In this document: in pieces, positions 32,810 through 41,188 of the stretch | Position numbering within the stretch: the stretch's first letter is position 1 | Layout of the letters: each line of letters starts with the position of its first letter | DNA from: Candidatus Nitrosopumilus sp. | GTDB taxonomy: Archaea > Thermoproteota > Nitrososphaeria > Nitrososphaerales > Nitrosopumilaceae | Length of the DNA: 64,000 bases | Direction of reading: 5' to 3' | NCBI RefSeq assembly: GCF_028278985.1 | Contig: NZ_JANQTA010000004.1 | Location: 1 to 64,000, forward strand | Translations under genes and position numbers: made by a program | The notes under the pieces: model-generated | What the model was told of the DNA's origin: nothing | The model's database searches: none | What the model saw: only the letters and a program-made list of their open reading frames with translations

Positions 32810-34120
32810 TTATTCTTTTAATTTTTCAATAATCTCAGAAAATTTCCATGGACCACAATCTGCATTCAAATCTTCACTTTTGAATAATCCTGATTGATGT
32901 AGATTATCCACAACATGTGCAGAGAATGCCAGTGCTCCTGTTGCTCCAGGAGAATTATAATTTAGAATGTGATACGACGATTCATTATTCAATAAAATTA
33001 CATCAGGTTCAAACTTCCCATTTTCATTAATTACTGAAGATCTAATACCAGCTGTTCCTTTTTCTGTAAATTTTTCAGGTTCGATTTTTGGTAAGAATCT
33101 CCGTACTCTTTCTACCATTGATGATTTAGACATTGATGATTGTATCTCATTCATTGCAAGTTCTTGAAATTGTTTGTCAAAAATTGCCTTGCGTGCACCA
33201 GAGCCTAGCATTTCTAACATTTTAGGTAAAAATTCTTTGAAATTTTCTGTTTTATCGTATCCATATGGACTAAAAACAGGAACTGCATTAGGACCAATCT
33301 CGCAACTATCGTCAACTCTAATTATCCAGTGAGGATCTAAAAATGGATAATCTGGAAATTCTGGAACAGAATAGATACTTGTTTTGGTTAATGAATTGTA
33401 TTCTGTTGGAGCTTTCCAATACTCTCCTCTAAAATGGACATCCGTTAATTTTTCACCCAATCCTACATCGTGAGCAATATCCATAGCCTCTCCACCTGCT
33501 GCATTTATCAAAAATTTTGTAAACACTTCTTTTTCATAATTTAGAACAATTTTCCATCCTTGTTCTTCTTTTTTAATTTCTGTAACTTTGGAATTCAATA
33601 ATACTTGAGTACCACTATTCTTACTATCATCCATTAAAGATTCTGTAAATTTTGAGTAATCTGCAGAACCATCTCTATGTACATTCAAGGCAGACTCACA
33701 TTGAATTTCTGGTTCAATCTTTTTAATTTCATTTTTATCCATTAGTTCTATATCTGAATCTTCAAGTCCATTTTGTTTTGCCCATTTTAGATATTTTTCA
33801 AGTACTTTGATTCCTTTCTGATCTAACGCAACTTCAATCACTCCATCTTTTTTAAACGGCAAATTTTTTAGCTTAGCATACTGTTCCCACATTTCATATC
33901 CATGAAATGCTGCCTTGGCAAACAATTTCTTCTTCTCAGGATTGTATAGATAGGGAGCATGAACTTTTCCCGTATTTCTCCCACTAGTGTGTACGGCTAC
34001 ATTTTCAGATTGTTCTATCACTCCAATTGATTTTGATTTGTTTAGTGAGGAAAGAAAATAAGAAATTGATGTTCCTAATATTCCGCCACCAATAATCAAA
34101 ATATCAAAATTTTTTGTCAT
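32810..34120 (-). CDS. FAD-dependent oxidoreductase, L-2-hydroxyglutarate oxidase-like
   Basis: The 436-residue protein has the N-terminal dinucleotide-binding motif DILIIGGGILGTSISYFL, the DAO-family segment VHTSGRNTGKVHAPY and a second binding region (LINAAGGEAMDIAHDVG). It ends with the C-terminal GATGALAFSAHVVDNL. The arrangement best resembles LhgO/L-2-hydroxyglutarate dehydrogenase, but glycerol-3-phosphate-type or other DAO substrates cannot be excluded. It is a single-gene unit whose stop directly abuts tRNA-Ser. Confidence 0.8.
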   Translation of the reverse strand: MTKNFDILIIGGGILGTSISYFLSSLNKSKSIGVIEQSENVAVHTSGRNTGKVHAPYLYNPEKKKLFAKAAFHGYEMWEQYAKLKNLPFKKDGVIEVALDQKGIKVLEKYLKWAKQNGLEDSDIELMDKNEIKKIEPEIQCESALNVHRDGSADYSKFTESLMDDSKNSGTQVLLNSKVTEIKKEEQGWKIVLNYEKEVFTKFLINAAGGEAMDIAHDVGLGEKLTDVHFRGEYWKAPTEYNSLTKTSIYSVPEFPDYPFLDPHWIIRVDDSCEIGPNAVPVFSPYGYDKTENFKEFLPKMLEMLGSGARKAIFDKQFQELAMNEIQSSMSKSSMVERVRRFLPKIEPEKFTEKGTAGIRSSVINENGKFEPDVILLNNESSYHILNYNSPGATGALAFSAHVVDNLHQSGLFKSEDLNADCGPWKFSEIIEKLKE

Positions 34121-34206
34121 CTTGTTTGTATCTTGTACGTGTTAGTTGATATTAAATTGAATACGTGCCAATCAAGGTTAATATCGTGTAAATGTAAACC
34201 CAAATT

Positions 34207-34488
34207 ATGTTACCTGACAAATGTTCTGTTATGGAAGAAGGCAAACAATGCGTAAATCCTCCTGAATTCATTGTATCGATAATTGACAATAAGGATGAAT
34301 ACATGGTAGGAGTTACATGCACAAAACATAAAGAAATTGTTTCAGGCAAAATTGGAATTCTTCAAAATGAAGGTAAAATCCATGAAGGAAAAATCAGTTT
34401 TGCTCCTGTTAAAGCTGTAGGGACTGATTGTATTCATGGTGATGAGGAAGATTTTGTTCAAATTGACATGAAAAATCCTAAAATTTAA
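34207..34488 (+). CDS. Small Cys/His protein of unknown function
   Basis: The 93-residue protein has cysteines at KCSVMEEGKQCVNPP and TCTKHKE plus a late DCIHGDEED, a spacing that could form a zinc site (C-x8-C ... C-x2-H). I do not recognise a named family. The remainder is beta-rich. It is divergent from the flavoenzyme gene and 26 bp upstream of the next gene on the same strand, suggesting co-transcription with it. Confidence 0.65.
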   Translation: MLPDKCSVMEEGKQCVNPPEFIVSIIDNKDEYMVGVTCTKHKEIVSGKIGILQNEGKIHEGKISFAPVKAVGTDCIHGDEEDFVQIDMKNPKI

Positions 34489-34514
34489 AATATTTTCAGA
34501 GATTACCATTTGTA

Positions 34515-34889
34515 TTGCTTTATGATTTATTGTCTGATATTGTAAAAGTTGATGATGTCTTACTAATTGTAAAAAGTTCAAGTGCAGTCAGTGAAGTAAG
34601 GAGTAATTCTATTAGCATTCATCAAAAGGAAAAATGGATTACTATTGGTGAAAATGATGGTCCAGCCCATATGCATGTTAATTCAGAATTAATCAAATCC
34701 GCAAAATTTGTTGAAGAAGAAAAACCTGAAAAAACAAGTTTTAGTGTACGTTTTTTTGATGAGCACAATGAACGTGTTTTAGCTGCATTCTTTACAAAAA
34801 TGTATGATGAATCAAAATCTCTAAAATTAAATCGAAAAAAAATTTATGATACACTCAAAGAGAAATATACTTCAGAAATTAAATTTTAA
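34515..34889 (+). CDS. Possible ChuX/HutX-like (heme-utilisation fold) protein
   Basis: The 124-residue protein contains WITIGENDGPAHMHVNSELI, KSAKFVEEEKPEKTSFSVRF and FFDEHNERVLAAFF. This recalls the order in ChuX/HutX/HemS half-domains (a histidine-bearing strand, an IxxAxxVxKP segment, then LFDxxGxxIxxFF). In those proteins the fold binds heme. The assignment rests on pattern memory only. The start is TTG or a nearby codon at 34515. A terminator-like hairpin lies just after the stop. Confidence 0.6.
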   Translation: MLYDLLSDIVKVDDVLLIVKSSSAVSEVRSNSISIHQKEKWITIGENDGPAHMHVNSELIKSAKFVEEEKPEKTSFSVRFFDEHNERVLAAFFTKMYDESKSLKLNRKKIYDTLKEKYTSEIKF

Positions 34890-34916
34890 AAAAAACCTTG
34901 TCTGAAAAAGACAAGG
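34888..34916 (-). terminator. Hairpin terminator with U-tract on the minus strand
   Basis: CCTTGTC and GACAAGG (34896-34902, 34910-34916) form a perfect 7-bp stem with a 7-nt loop. On the minus strand it is followed by eight T residues (34888-34895), a strong intrinsic terminator shape, for the 29-residue gene at 34927. In plus orientation the tail is A-rich and weaker. Confidence 0.65.
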
Positions 34917-34926
34917 AGAAAAAATA

Positions 34927-35016
34927 TTATTGTTCAGATTCTTTCTTCTTCTTTTCTTTTTCAGATTGTAGTTTAGCTAATTCTAATTCTTCGTTAGTAT
35001 GTTTGAATTTTTTCAA
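34927..35016 (-). CDS. Short charged peptide gene with own promoter and terminator
   Basis: A 29-codon frame on the minus strand reads (M)KKFKHTNEELELAKLQ followed by SEKEKKKKESEQ: a basic N-terminus, a helical middle and a highly charged tail. It starts with TTG at 35016, about 25 bp downstream of a TATA-like TTTTTATATC (plus 35039-35048), and ends 11 bp before the stem of a hairpin terminator with a T8 tract. An in-frame stop just upstream of the TTG rules out an N-terminal extension. The function is unknown. Confidence 0.55.
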   Translation of the reverse strand: MKKFKHTNEELELAKLQSEKEKKKKESEQ

Positions 35017-35038
35017 TCTACCAATAGTTCACAATTTA

Positions 35039-35048
35039 GATATAAAAA
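35039..35048 (-). promoter_or_regulatory. TATA box of the 29-codon gene
   Basis: TTTTTATATC on the minus strand, centred about 27 bp before the TTG start at 35016, as expected for a leaderless archaeal transcript. It lies in the 68-bp gap after the 2-hydroxyacid dehydrogenase stop. Confidence 0.5.
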
Positions 35049-35084
35049 CTGCACATTGTTCTTGTTGTAAACTTAGGCATAAAA

Positions 35085-36053
35085 TCAATAACCGACTGAA
35101 AAAAATGGTTTTTTACCATTAATCCCTAAATTGAGATTTTTGACAGTTATCTGAGCCATTTTCTCTCTGGTTTCCTTTGTAGAGCTGCCTATATGTGGTG
35201 CTAGAACGACATTTTCTAGTTTCGATAATATGTGCTTGCTGGAAATTGGTTCCATTTCAAATACATCTAATCCTGCTCCTGCAATTATTTTCTTTTTTAA
35301 TGCTTTTGCAAGATCTTTTTCTTTTACAACTTTTCCTCTTGATGTATTAATCAAAAATGATGTTTTCTTCATTTTTTCAAAAATTTTCATGTCAAACAAA
35401 TGATTTGTTTCAGTTGTGTGGGGCACATGGATAGAAATTATATCACTACTTTTGATTAATTCGCTAAATGAAACATATTTTATTCCTAATTTCTTTTCCA
35501 AACTCTTAGAAATTTTATTTCTATTATGATACACCAATTTCATATCAAACGCTTTTGCTCTTTTTGCAAGAGTTTTTCCAATTCTTCCCAGACCCAAAAT
35601 TCCAAGAGTTTTACCTTGCAAATCATATCCTACATAATCATGAGCACCGTAAATTATCTTCCATTCCCCTTTTCGTATAATTCGATCTCCTTCAGAAACT
35701 CTTCTCATAACATCTATCATTAAACTAAATGCCAAATCTGCAGTTGCATCTGTTAATACTTCTGGAGTATATCCTACTCTGATTTTTTTTGATTTTGCAT
35801 ACTCGATATCAATATGATCAAATCCAACACTATACGTACTAATCACTTTGAGATTTTTTGCAATGTCTATTGTTTCTTGATTGATTTTGTCATATGGAAA
35901 ACATATCAATCCATCAATATCTTTAATTTTTGATCGCAATGTCTTTTCTGGAATAGGAATTTTTCCCGAATGAACTTCTAAATTGTATTTTCGTTTCAAT
36001 TCTTTTAATGCAAATTCATGTAATGTTCTTGTTAGGAAGATTTTCTTTTTCAT
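35085..36053 (-). CDS. D-isomer-specific 2-hydroxyacid dehydrogenase
   Basis: The roughly 322-residue protein has the NAD(H)-binding motif GILGLGRIGKTLAKRA (about residues 147-162) and the family's catalytic residues: Arg in LINTSRGKVV, Glu in DVFEMEP, and His in LAPHIGSS. It reduces or oxidises a 2-oxo/2-hydroxy acid (glyoxylate, hydroxypyruvate or phosphoglycerate type). It lacks a C-terminal ACT domain, so it is not a long SerA. The ATG at 36053 (MKKKIF) is preferred over 36068 because a shared TATA lies about 28 bp upstream. Confidence 0.88.
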   Translation of the reverse strand: MKKKIFLTRTLHEFALKELKRKYNLEVHSGKIPIPEKTLRSKIKDIDGLICFPYDKINQETIDIAKNLKVISTYSVGFDHIDIEYAKSKKIRVGYTPEVLTDATADLAFSLMIDVMRRVSEGDRIIRKGEWKIIYGAHDYVGYDLQGKTLGILGLGRIGKTLAKRAKAFDMKLVYHNRNKISKSLEKKLGIKYVSFSELIKSSDIISIHVPHTTETNHLFDMKIFEKMKKTSFLINTSRGKVVKEKDLAKALKKKIIAGAGLDVFEMEPISSKHILSKLENVVLAPHIGSSTKETREKMAQITVKNLNLGINGKKPFFSVGY

Positions 36054-36077
36054 AGTTATGAAATTCATCTCAAACCA

Positions 36078-36085
36078 TTTATACG
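36078..36085. promoter_or_regulatory. Bidirectional TATA element
   Basis: TTTATACG, read CGTATAAA on the other strand, lies midway between two divergent ATGs: 36105 on plus (24 bp away) and 36053 on minus (about 28 bp away). One AT element may therefore serve both the small Cys-rich gene and the 2-hydroxyacid dehydrogenase. Confidence 0.45.
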
Positions 36086-36104
36086 ATTTCTTTGTAATTT
36101 CATT

Positions 36105-36248
36105 ATGTCTTCTGAAGTTGAAGAAGAGGAATTTGCTATTTGTGTAGAGTGTGGAAATTCAATTGAGAAATGCGTATGTGTTTGTCCTTATTGTGGTGAG
36201 CGTGATAAATGTGAATGTGCTTTATTTGACGCCGCTACAGGTGGATAG
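36105..36248 (+). CDS. 47-residue protein with two tandem Cys4 knuckles
   Basis: The short frame encodes an acidic N-terminus then CVECGNSIEKCVC and CPYCGERDKCEC, two near-copies of C-x2-C-G-x4/5-C-x-C, eight cysteines in all. This should bind two zinc ions or an iron-sulfur centre. The ATG lies about 24 bp after a TATA element. The 2-oxoacid:ferredoxin oxidoreductase alpha gene starts 24 bp after its stop, so the three genes probably form one operon. The function is unknown. Confidence 0.8.
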   Translation: MSSEVEEEEFAICVECGNSIEKCVCVCPYCGERDKCECALFDAATGG

Positions 36249-36272
36249 GAGCTACTCTTCTAGGTGATTTTA

Positions 36273-38183
36273 ATGGGATCAGTCGATTTTTCATGGTTAA
36301 TTGGAGGTCCACAAGGAAGTGGGGTTGAATCTGGAGCAAATATCTTTTCAAAGGTATGTGCTGAAATGGGATATCAGATTTTTGGAAAACGAGAATTTTA
36401 CTCCAACATTAAAGGAGAGCATAGTTATTTCATAGTAAGAGTTTCTGATGAAAAAATTCATTCAAATGTTAATGATGTTTCATTAATGGTTTCATTTGAT
36501 GCAGAAACAATCTTCAGACATTTTGATGAAGTTTCAAAAAATGGGGCAATCATTTATGATTCTGAACTTGAAGATGTAGATACTGACAAAGTTCGTACTC
36601 TTGATCCTCCATTTAAAGAAAGACTGCATAATTTTTTGGAATCAAAAAATAAACCCTTTACCATATCTGGAGTCTTAGAAATTGCAAAAGAAAAAGGCGT
36701 AAAACTATTTCCTGTTTCTTTCAAATCTCTTTTAGAGTCTCTTTCTGAAGAAGTTGATAACCCAAAACTTCGTGGTCTTGTTAGAATGTATAATGTGATT
36801 GGTGTTTCTTTGTCATTAGGATTAATCAAAATGCCCTCTGAATCACTTCTTCACTCAATTGATTCAATTTTTTCAAAAAAACCTCAAATTGCTGAAATCA
36901 ATAAACAAGCTGCAACTTATTCATACAATTACGCAACAGCAAAATTCAATGGATTTGAACAAACACTTACTGGGACATCTAAAGAACCCAATACAATTAT
37001 TGTTCAAGGACATTATGGCACGTCTATTGGGAAAATGGTTTCTGGTTGTAGATTCCAATCATACTATCCAATCACACCAGCCTCTGATGAAAGTGTCTAT
37101 TTGGAATCAAATGAAATATTGAATGTTCAAAACAGTAGACCTGGTTCTACTACAGTTATTCAATCTGAAGACGAGATTTCTGCAATGGGAATGATGATTG
37201 GTGCAGCATTGACTGGAACAAGATCTTCCACCTCAACATCTGGACCTGGATTTGCTTTGATGACAGAGGCTCTAGGTTGGGCTGGAATTAATGAGGTACC
37301 AGTAGTAATTACATTGTATCAAAGAAGTGGTCCTTCTACAGGACTCCCTACGCGACATGGACAAGATGATTTACTTTTTACAGTTTTTGCAGGTCATGGA
37401 GATTTTCCAAAATTAGTATATGCTTCTGGTGATATTGAAGAAAGCTTCTATGATACCGGAAGATGCTTTAACTATGCTGACATTTATCAACTTCCAGTAA
37501 TTCACATGATGGACAAATTTTTATCAAGTTCAGTTGTAACTTGTAAAAAATTTGATCCTGCAAAAATCACTATAAACCGTGGAAAACTTTTAGAAAAAAT
37601 TGATGGTGAATACAAAAGATTTGCATTTACTGATGATGGGATTTCCCCTCGTTCAAGATTAGGATTGGATAATGGAATATTTTGGAATACAGGTGATGAA
37701 TCTGATGAATATGGTCACATTACTGAAGATCCTCAAATTAGAATCAAAATGATGGATAAACGAATGTCAAGATTAGAGCTAGCTCTTGAAGAAATCCCTG
37801 ATGATGAACAAGTAGTATCATTTGGTGTTCGTGAATTTACTATAGTTTCATGGGGTTCCACAAAGGGTCCAATCCTTGATGCGTTATCTATGCTAAAGAA
37901 AGATGGAATTGATATTGGATTTTTGCAAATCAAATTACTGCATCCATTTCCAGGAGAATATGTTAAATCCCTTCTCTCCGAAGCTAAAATCCTAATTGAT
38001 GTTGAAGCAAATCATTCTGGTCAACTAGGGAAAATATTTCAGCAAAATATTTCAAGAGATATTGATTATTATATTTTGAAATATACTGGAAGAGGAATGA
38101 CTAGCACTGAAATATATGATTCATTAAAGAAAATTGTTGAAAACAAGGCTGAAAAAAGGGAGATTCTAAGCCATGGCGCTTAA
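36273..38183 (+). CDS. 2-oxoacid:ferredoxin oxidoreductase, fused gamma-alpha subunit
   Basis: The 636-residue protein has an N-terminal gamma domain ([20 protein letters not shown]), a central pyrimidine-binding alpha domain ([56 protein letters not shown]) and a transketolase C-terminal-like domain. With the beta subunit it decarboxylates pyruvate, 2-oxoglutarate or another 2-oxoacid to the acyl-CoA while reducing ferredoxin; the CoA-enzyme works in either direction. Substrate choice cannot be read here. I use the ATG at 36273; GTG 36264 is possible. It overlaps the beta subunit by 11 bp. Confidence 0.93.
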   Translation: MGSVDFSWLIGGPQGSGVESGANIFSKVCAEMGYQIFGKREFYSNIKGEHSYFIVRVSDEKIHSNVNDVSLMVSFDAETIFRHFDEVSKNGAIIYDSELEDVDTDKVRTLDPPFKERLHNFLESKNKPFTISGVLEIAKEKGVKLFPVSFKSLLESLSEEVDNPKLRGLVRMYNVIGVSLSLGLIKMPSESLLHSIDSIFSKKPQIAEINKQAATYSYNYATAKFNGFEQTLTGTSKEPNTIIVQGHYGTSIGKMVSGCRFQSYYPITPASDESVYLESNEILNVQNSRPGSTTVIQSEDEISAMGMMIGAALTGTRSSTSTSGPGFALMTEALGWAGINEVPVVITLYQRSGPSTGLPTRHGQDDLLFTVFAGHGDFPKLVYASGDIEESFYDTGRCFNYADIYQLPVIHMMDKFLSSSVVTCKKFDPAKITINRGKLLEKIDGEYKRFAFTDDGISPRSRLGLDNGIFWNTGDESDEYGHITEDPQIRIKMMDKRMSRLELALEEIPDDEQVVSFGVREFTIVSWGSTKGPILDALSMLKKDGIDIGFLQIKLLHPFPGEYVKSLLSEAKILIDVEANHSGQLGKIFQQNISRDIDYYILKYTGRGMTSTEIYDSLKKIVENKAEKREILSHGA

Positions 38184-39135
38184 ACTTGCAGACTATAAGA
38201 CAACCGTCCATAATGATTGGTGTCCAGGGTGCGGTGATTTTGGAATTGTAAATGCATTACAAATGGCATTAGCTGAAATGGGAATTGAGCGTGATAAGGC
38301 CACAATTTTTTCAGGAATTGGTTGTTCTGGAAAAACATCTCATTATATCAACACTTATGGTGTTCACACACTTCATGGACGTGTTTTAACATTTGCACAA
38401 GGTGGCAAATTAGCTAACCCGGAGATGACAGTTGTAGCTGTTGGAGGAGATGGAGATGGTTTAGGAATCGGTGCAGGTCATTTTGTTGCAGCAGGACGAC
38501 GAAATGTCGATATGACTTACATTATTTTTGATAATGGAGTTTATGGTTTAACCAAAGGGCAAGCTTCTCCTACTTTGAAATTAGGTGAAAAAACAAAATC
38601 TCTACCATCACCAAATACAAATTATAATGTTAATCCAATTGGATTGGCTGTAGCTAGTGGATTCACATTTGTGGCACGTGGTTATTCATATGATGTAAGG
38701 CACTTGAAAGATTTGATTGTAAAAGCAGTTAATCATAAGGGACTTTCATTCTTAGATGTTTTACAACCATGTCCAACTTACAATGATATCAATACTAGAG
38801 ATTGGTACGCTGGTGTTGATTTAGCAACTGATTCTATGGTACGACATTCAAGAATCTATAAACTTGAAGATACTCACTATGATCCTGTTGTCCATTATGC
38901 TCAAGAAGCAGAAGTAAATGAGAAACTTTCTCAAGCCCTGATAAAATCGCTAGAATGGGATACAAAAATTCCAACTGGTGTATTTTATCAAAATGAATTA
39001 GTTTCTCCATATACTGCCAGACTGACTGATAAAATTCCTAATTATTTAGAGAATCCTCCAGCAAAACAAAAAATTTCTGAAAATGGTTCACCGACAACTG
39101 ATGTTTCTGAAATCCTTGATTCTCTTGAGGTTTAG
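38173..39135 (+). CDS. 2-oxoacid:ferredoxin oxidoreductase, beta subunit
   Basis: The 320-residue protein has [17 protein letters not shown] near the N-terminus, [16 protein letters not shown], and the thiamine-diphosphate motif [14 protein letters not shown] ... [15 protein letters not shown]. This is typical of OFOR beta subunits, which bind TPP and one 4Fe-4S cluster through conserved cysteines. It begins inside the end of the alpha gene and ends 46 bp before an unrecognised gene. The preceding 47-residue Cys-rich protein may belong to the same complex. Confidence 0.94.
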   Translation: MALKLADYKTTVHNDWCPGCGDFGIVNALQMALAEMGIERDKATIFSGIGCSGKTSHYINTYGVHTLHGRVLTFAQGGKLANPEMTVVAVGGDGDGLGIGAGHFVAAGRRNVDMTYIIFDNGVYGLTKGQASPTLKLGEKTKSLPSPNTNYNVNPIGLAVASGFTFVARGYSYDVRHLKDLIVKAVNHKGLSFLDVLQPCPTYNDINTRDWYAGVDLATDSMVRHSRIYKLEDTHYDPVVHYAQEAEVNEKLSQALIKSLEWDTKIPTGVFYQNELVSPYTARLTDKIPNYLENPPAKQKISENGSPTTDVSEILDSLEV

Positions 39136-39181
39136 AAAATTACCTAACAAGTTATAGACTAGTTTGTAGATTATTATCCTG

Positions 39182-39616
39182 TTGAATATCAACGAGGCTA
39201 ATACAATTTTTCGAAAATCTATCATAAAGGGTTTTTTTGAGCCTAAGTTACTTAATTTGGATTTCAAAAAATCCAGTGTAAAGCACCCTGCTATCAATGA
39301 TGATGGTTTGATGCAATCAGATCTTTTACATGTGTTTTTTGATGTTGACACTGGTTCTGATTATCCTGATGGTGATGAATGGTTTATTGTTGAAATGTTA
39401 TTTCCACATGATGTAAAACTTCCTGATAATCTAAAAGGGACTGATTACTTTACAACATTGTCTGCTGGCGAGGATAAAACATTTTGGCATCATCGAGAAT
39501 TAATTCGTTACAAATATGGTAAATCTAAAAAATTAGATGATGCTTTAGAGTTTTTAGAATCAAAATACAAAGAATTACATGAATTACTTGAACCATTACA
39601 AAAAGATCTCAAGTAA
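39182..39616 (+). CDS. Unrecognised acidic soluble protein, 144 residues
   Basis: I do not recognise this protein. It has a central HVFFDVDTGSDYPDGDEWFIVE segment and YFTTLSAGEDKTFWHHREL, and a helical C-terminus rich in Glu/Leu (EFLESKYKELHELLEPLQ). It has no membrane segment. Starting with TTG at 39182, it lies 46 bp after the OFOR beta gene and overlaps the opposite-strand gene at 39609 by eight bases. Confidence 0.65.
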   Translation: MNINEANTIFRKSIIKGFFEPKLLNLDFKKSSVKHPAINDDGLMQSDLLHVFFDVDTGSDYPDGDEWFIVEMLFPHDVKLPDNLKGTDYFTTLSAGEDKTFWHHRELIRYKYGKSKKLDDALEFLESKYKELHELLEPLQKDLK

Positions 39617-40142
39617 CTTCTTTCCAGATATCTCCTCGGAAAATATACTTTTTACTTTCTGAATTTGCTGTATAAAGTCTCCAACGAATTGATTCTGAAT
39701 CAAATTTGTATGCAATCTCTGAAACTTCGTTAGGAAGTTTTTGTGGATCTAAATGATATGGTAATAATTCTAACACAAAATCCATTTTCTCAATTGCATT
39801 GTCAAACCATTGTTTATCTTCTATATCTATAGAAAAAATGATTTTTGGTTTTCCTGAAAAATTAATCCTAACCTTTAATGCATTTCCACTCCCTCTTCTA
39901 CGCTTCATTTCTTTAAAAACAGCTTTCACTTTTTCCCAACGTTTGAATTCAAACCATTGGAAAAATGCCTCATTAAATGTAAGTGGAATATTTACATCCA
40001 AAAAACTAACAAAATCTTCATCATTCTGCTCAATTTCCTCTTGAACAATTTTGAAATGAGAATTCAAATATCCATACAATACTTCAATCTCCCATGGTGA
40101 AATTCCATAATACGTTAGCGTGGTTGTTAACTCCTGTGACAT
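39609..40142 (-). CDS. Unrecognised soluble protein, 177 residues
   Basis: I do not recognise this protein. It is aromatic-rich (FEFKRWEKVKAVFKEMKRRRG, DKQWFDNAIEKMDFVLELL) and mixed alpha/beta, without metal motifs, signal peptide or membrane segments. Codon use matches its neighbours. It is transcribed divergently from the gene at 40247 across a 104-bp gap that contains AT-rich promoter-like tracts. Confidence 0.6.
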   Translation of the reverse strand: MSQELTTTLTYYGISPWEIEVLYGYLNSHFKIVQEEIEQNDEDFVSFLDVNIPLTFNEAFFQWFEFKRWEKVKAVFKEMKRRRGSGNALKVRINFSGKPKIIFSIDIEDKQWFDNAIEKMDFVLELLPYHLDPQKLPNEVSEIAYKFDSESIRWRLYTANSESKKYIFRGDIWKEVT

Positions 40143-40246
40143 TACTTTGAATTCTCAAAATTTGTAATTAAAGCTTCAAAACTAGTGAATTTAGGTCAAA
40201 TTATGCTTAAAATTAAAATTATATGGATATCTAATCAACAATCACT

Positions 40247-40579
40247 ATGAAGAAAGAATTTGTTGTTAGAAGTATAGATGCTGCTCCTGATGGTGCACCA
40301 TACGTAGTTGTATCTCTATCCTCAATTAAAGATCTCAAAGAGGGTGGAACACAAAATCCACAATCTCCATTTGGCAGTCCTAAAGTAATGGGATTTACCA
40401 ACATGAATGACATGATGAAAGATCTTAACAAAATGCTCTCTGGAATGGGCGGAGGAATGGGAATGCAAGGAAATGTAACTCAATTAAAACTGGAGATGCA
40501 TGAATACAAAGAAATGGGATTGTCAGTAGGTGATAAAGTCTTTCTAGATATAACTAAGGCTGAATCTCTAGGTGTATAA
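40247..40579 (+). CDS. Unrecognised small protein with Gly/Met-rich linker
   Basis: The 110-residue protein has a beta-rich N-terminus (FVVRSIDAAPDGAPYVVVSL), a Met/Gly-rich linker (MLSGMGGGMGMQ, about residues 63-75) and a C-terminal strand-helix region (LSVGDKVFLDIT). The ending resembles an OB/SH3-like barrel edge, but no family is recognised. A TATA-like TTAAAATTATATGG precedes the ATG. It ends one base before the opposite-strand gene's stop. Confidence 0.6.
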   Translation: MKKEFVVRSIDAAPDGAPYVVVSLSSIKDLKEGGTQNPQSPFGSPKVMGFTNMNDMMKDLNKMLSGMGGGMGMQGNVTQLKLEMHEYKEMGLSVGDKVFLDITKAESLGV

Positions 40580-40580
40580 T

Positions 40581-41135
40581 TTACCAAATTGTGTTGAAAT
40601 ATTTCCAACCATAGAATGCACCAATTGTTCCAATTACAAATAACATTGGCTTCCATGCAAATACCGGCAAACTTGGAGTTGCTAATTTCACTTTGTAATT
40701 ATCAACAATAGCATTAACATTTTTCTTAATTTTATCATGCCAAATACTATATTCCACTTGATATTTTTTGAGAATCTCTTCAACTTCGTATACTACAGGT
40801 GTTCTTTGAGAAAACAAATGTTGTAAATAATCACGAGAAACTTCAACTTCTGCATGAATTCCAATGAGACCTTTTTTGAGGTCTACCATTCTTACATGCA
40901 TTTCCCATGGTTTTTTTAATTTTAGATTTAATCCATTTCCGATTTGATCAGGTTGTTTGTGTTCAAATTTCACTTTGGTAAATCCTTCCTCTGTGAAAAT
41001 TTTCATTAATTCCTCAAAACTCTTCTTTACTACAATGTGAAGTTGCTCAACACCTTCTTTACTATCTACATCAATTTTGTGTTTAATTCCATCAAAAAAT
41101 GAAACTGTCTTTGGATATGTTGTGAGGTACTCCAT
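40581..41135 (-). CDS. Unrecognised protein with C-terminal membrane anchor
   Basis: The 184-residue protein has a soluble alpha/beta domain (HIVVKKSFEELMKIFTEEGF, MHVRMVDLKKGLIGIHAEVE) and a single C-terminal membrane helix (PMLFVIGTIGAFYGWKYF), so it is probably tail-anchored with the bulk in the cytoplasm. No family is recognised. It is transcribed as a single gene; the cofE gene lies 53 bp upstream on the same strand and may be co-transcribed. Confidence 0.6.
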   Translation of the reverse strand: MEYLTTYPKTVSFFDGIKHKIDVDSKEGVEQLHIVVKKSFEELMKIFTEEGFTKVKFEHKQPDQIGNGLNLKLKKPWEMHVRMVDLKKGLIGIHAEVEVSRDYLQHLFSQRTPVVYEVEEILKKYQVEYSIWHDKIKKNVNAIVDNYKVKLATPSLPVFAWKPMLFVIGTIGAFYGWKYFNTIW

Positions 41136-41188
41136 ATTTTGCCACCAAAATACCTCTATTTAAAGCAGAACCACTTGTTATTCCTGTT

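Noticed and set aside
34898..35122. 74-residue plus-strand frame starting MSEKDKEKK
   Set aside because: Its start codon lies inside the terminator hairpin, the translation becomes Phe/Ser-rich and low in complexity, and it is antisense to the better-supported 29-codon gene and the dehydrogenase end.
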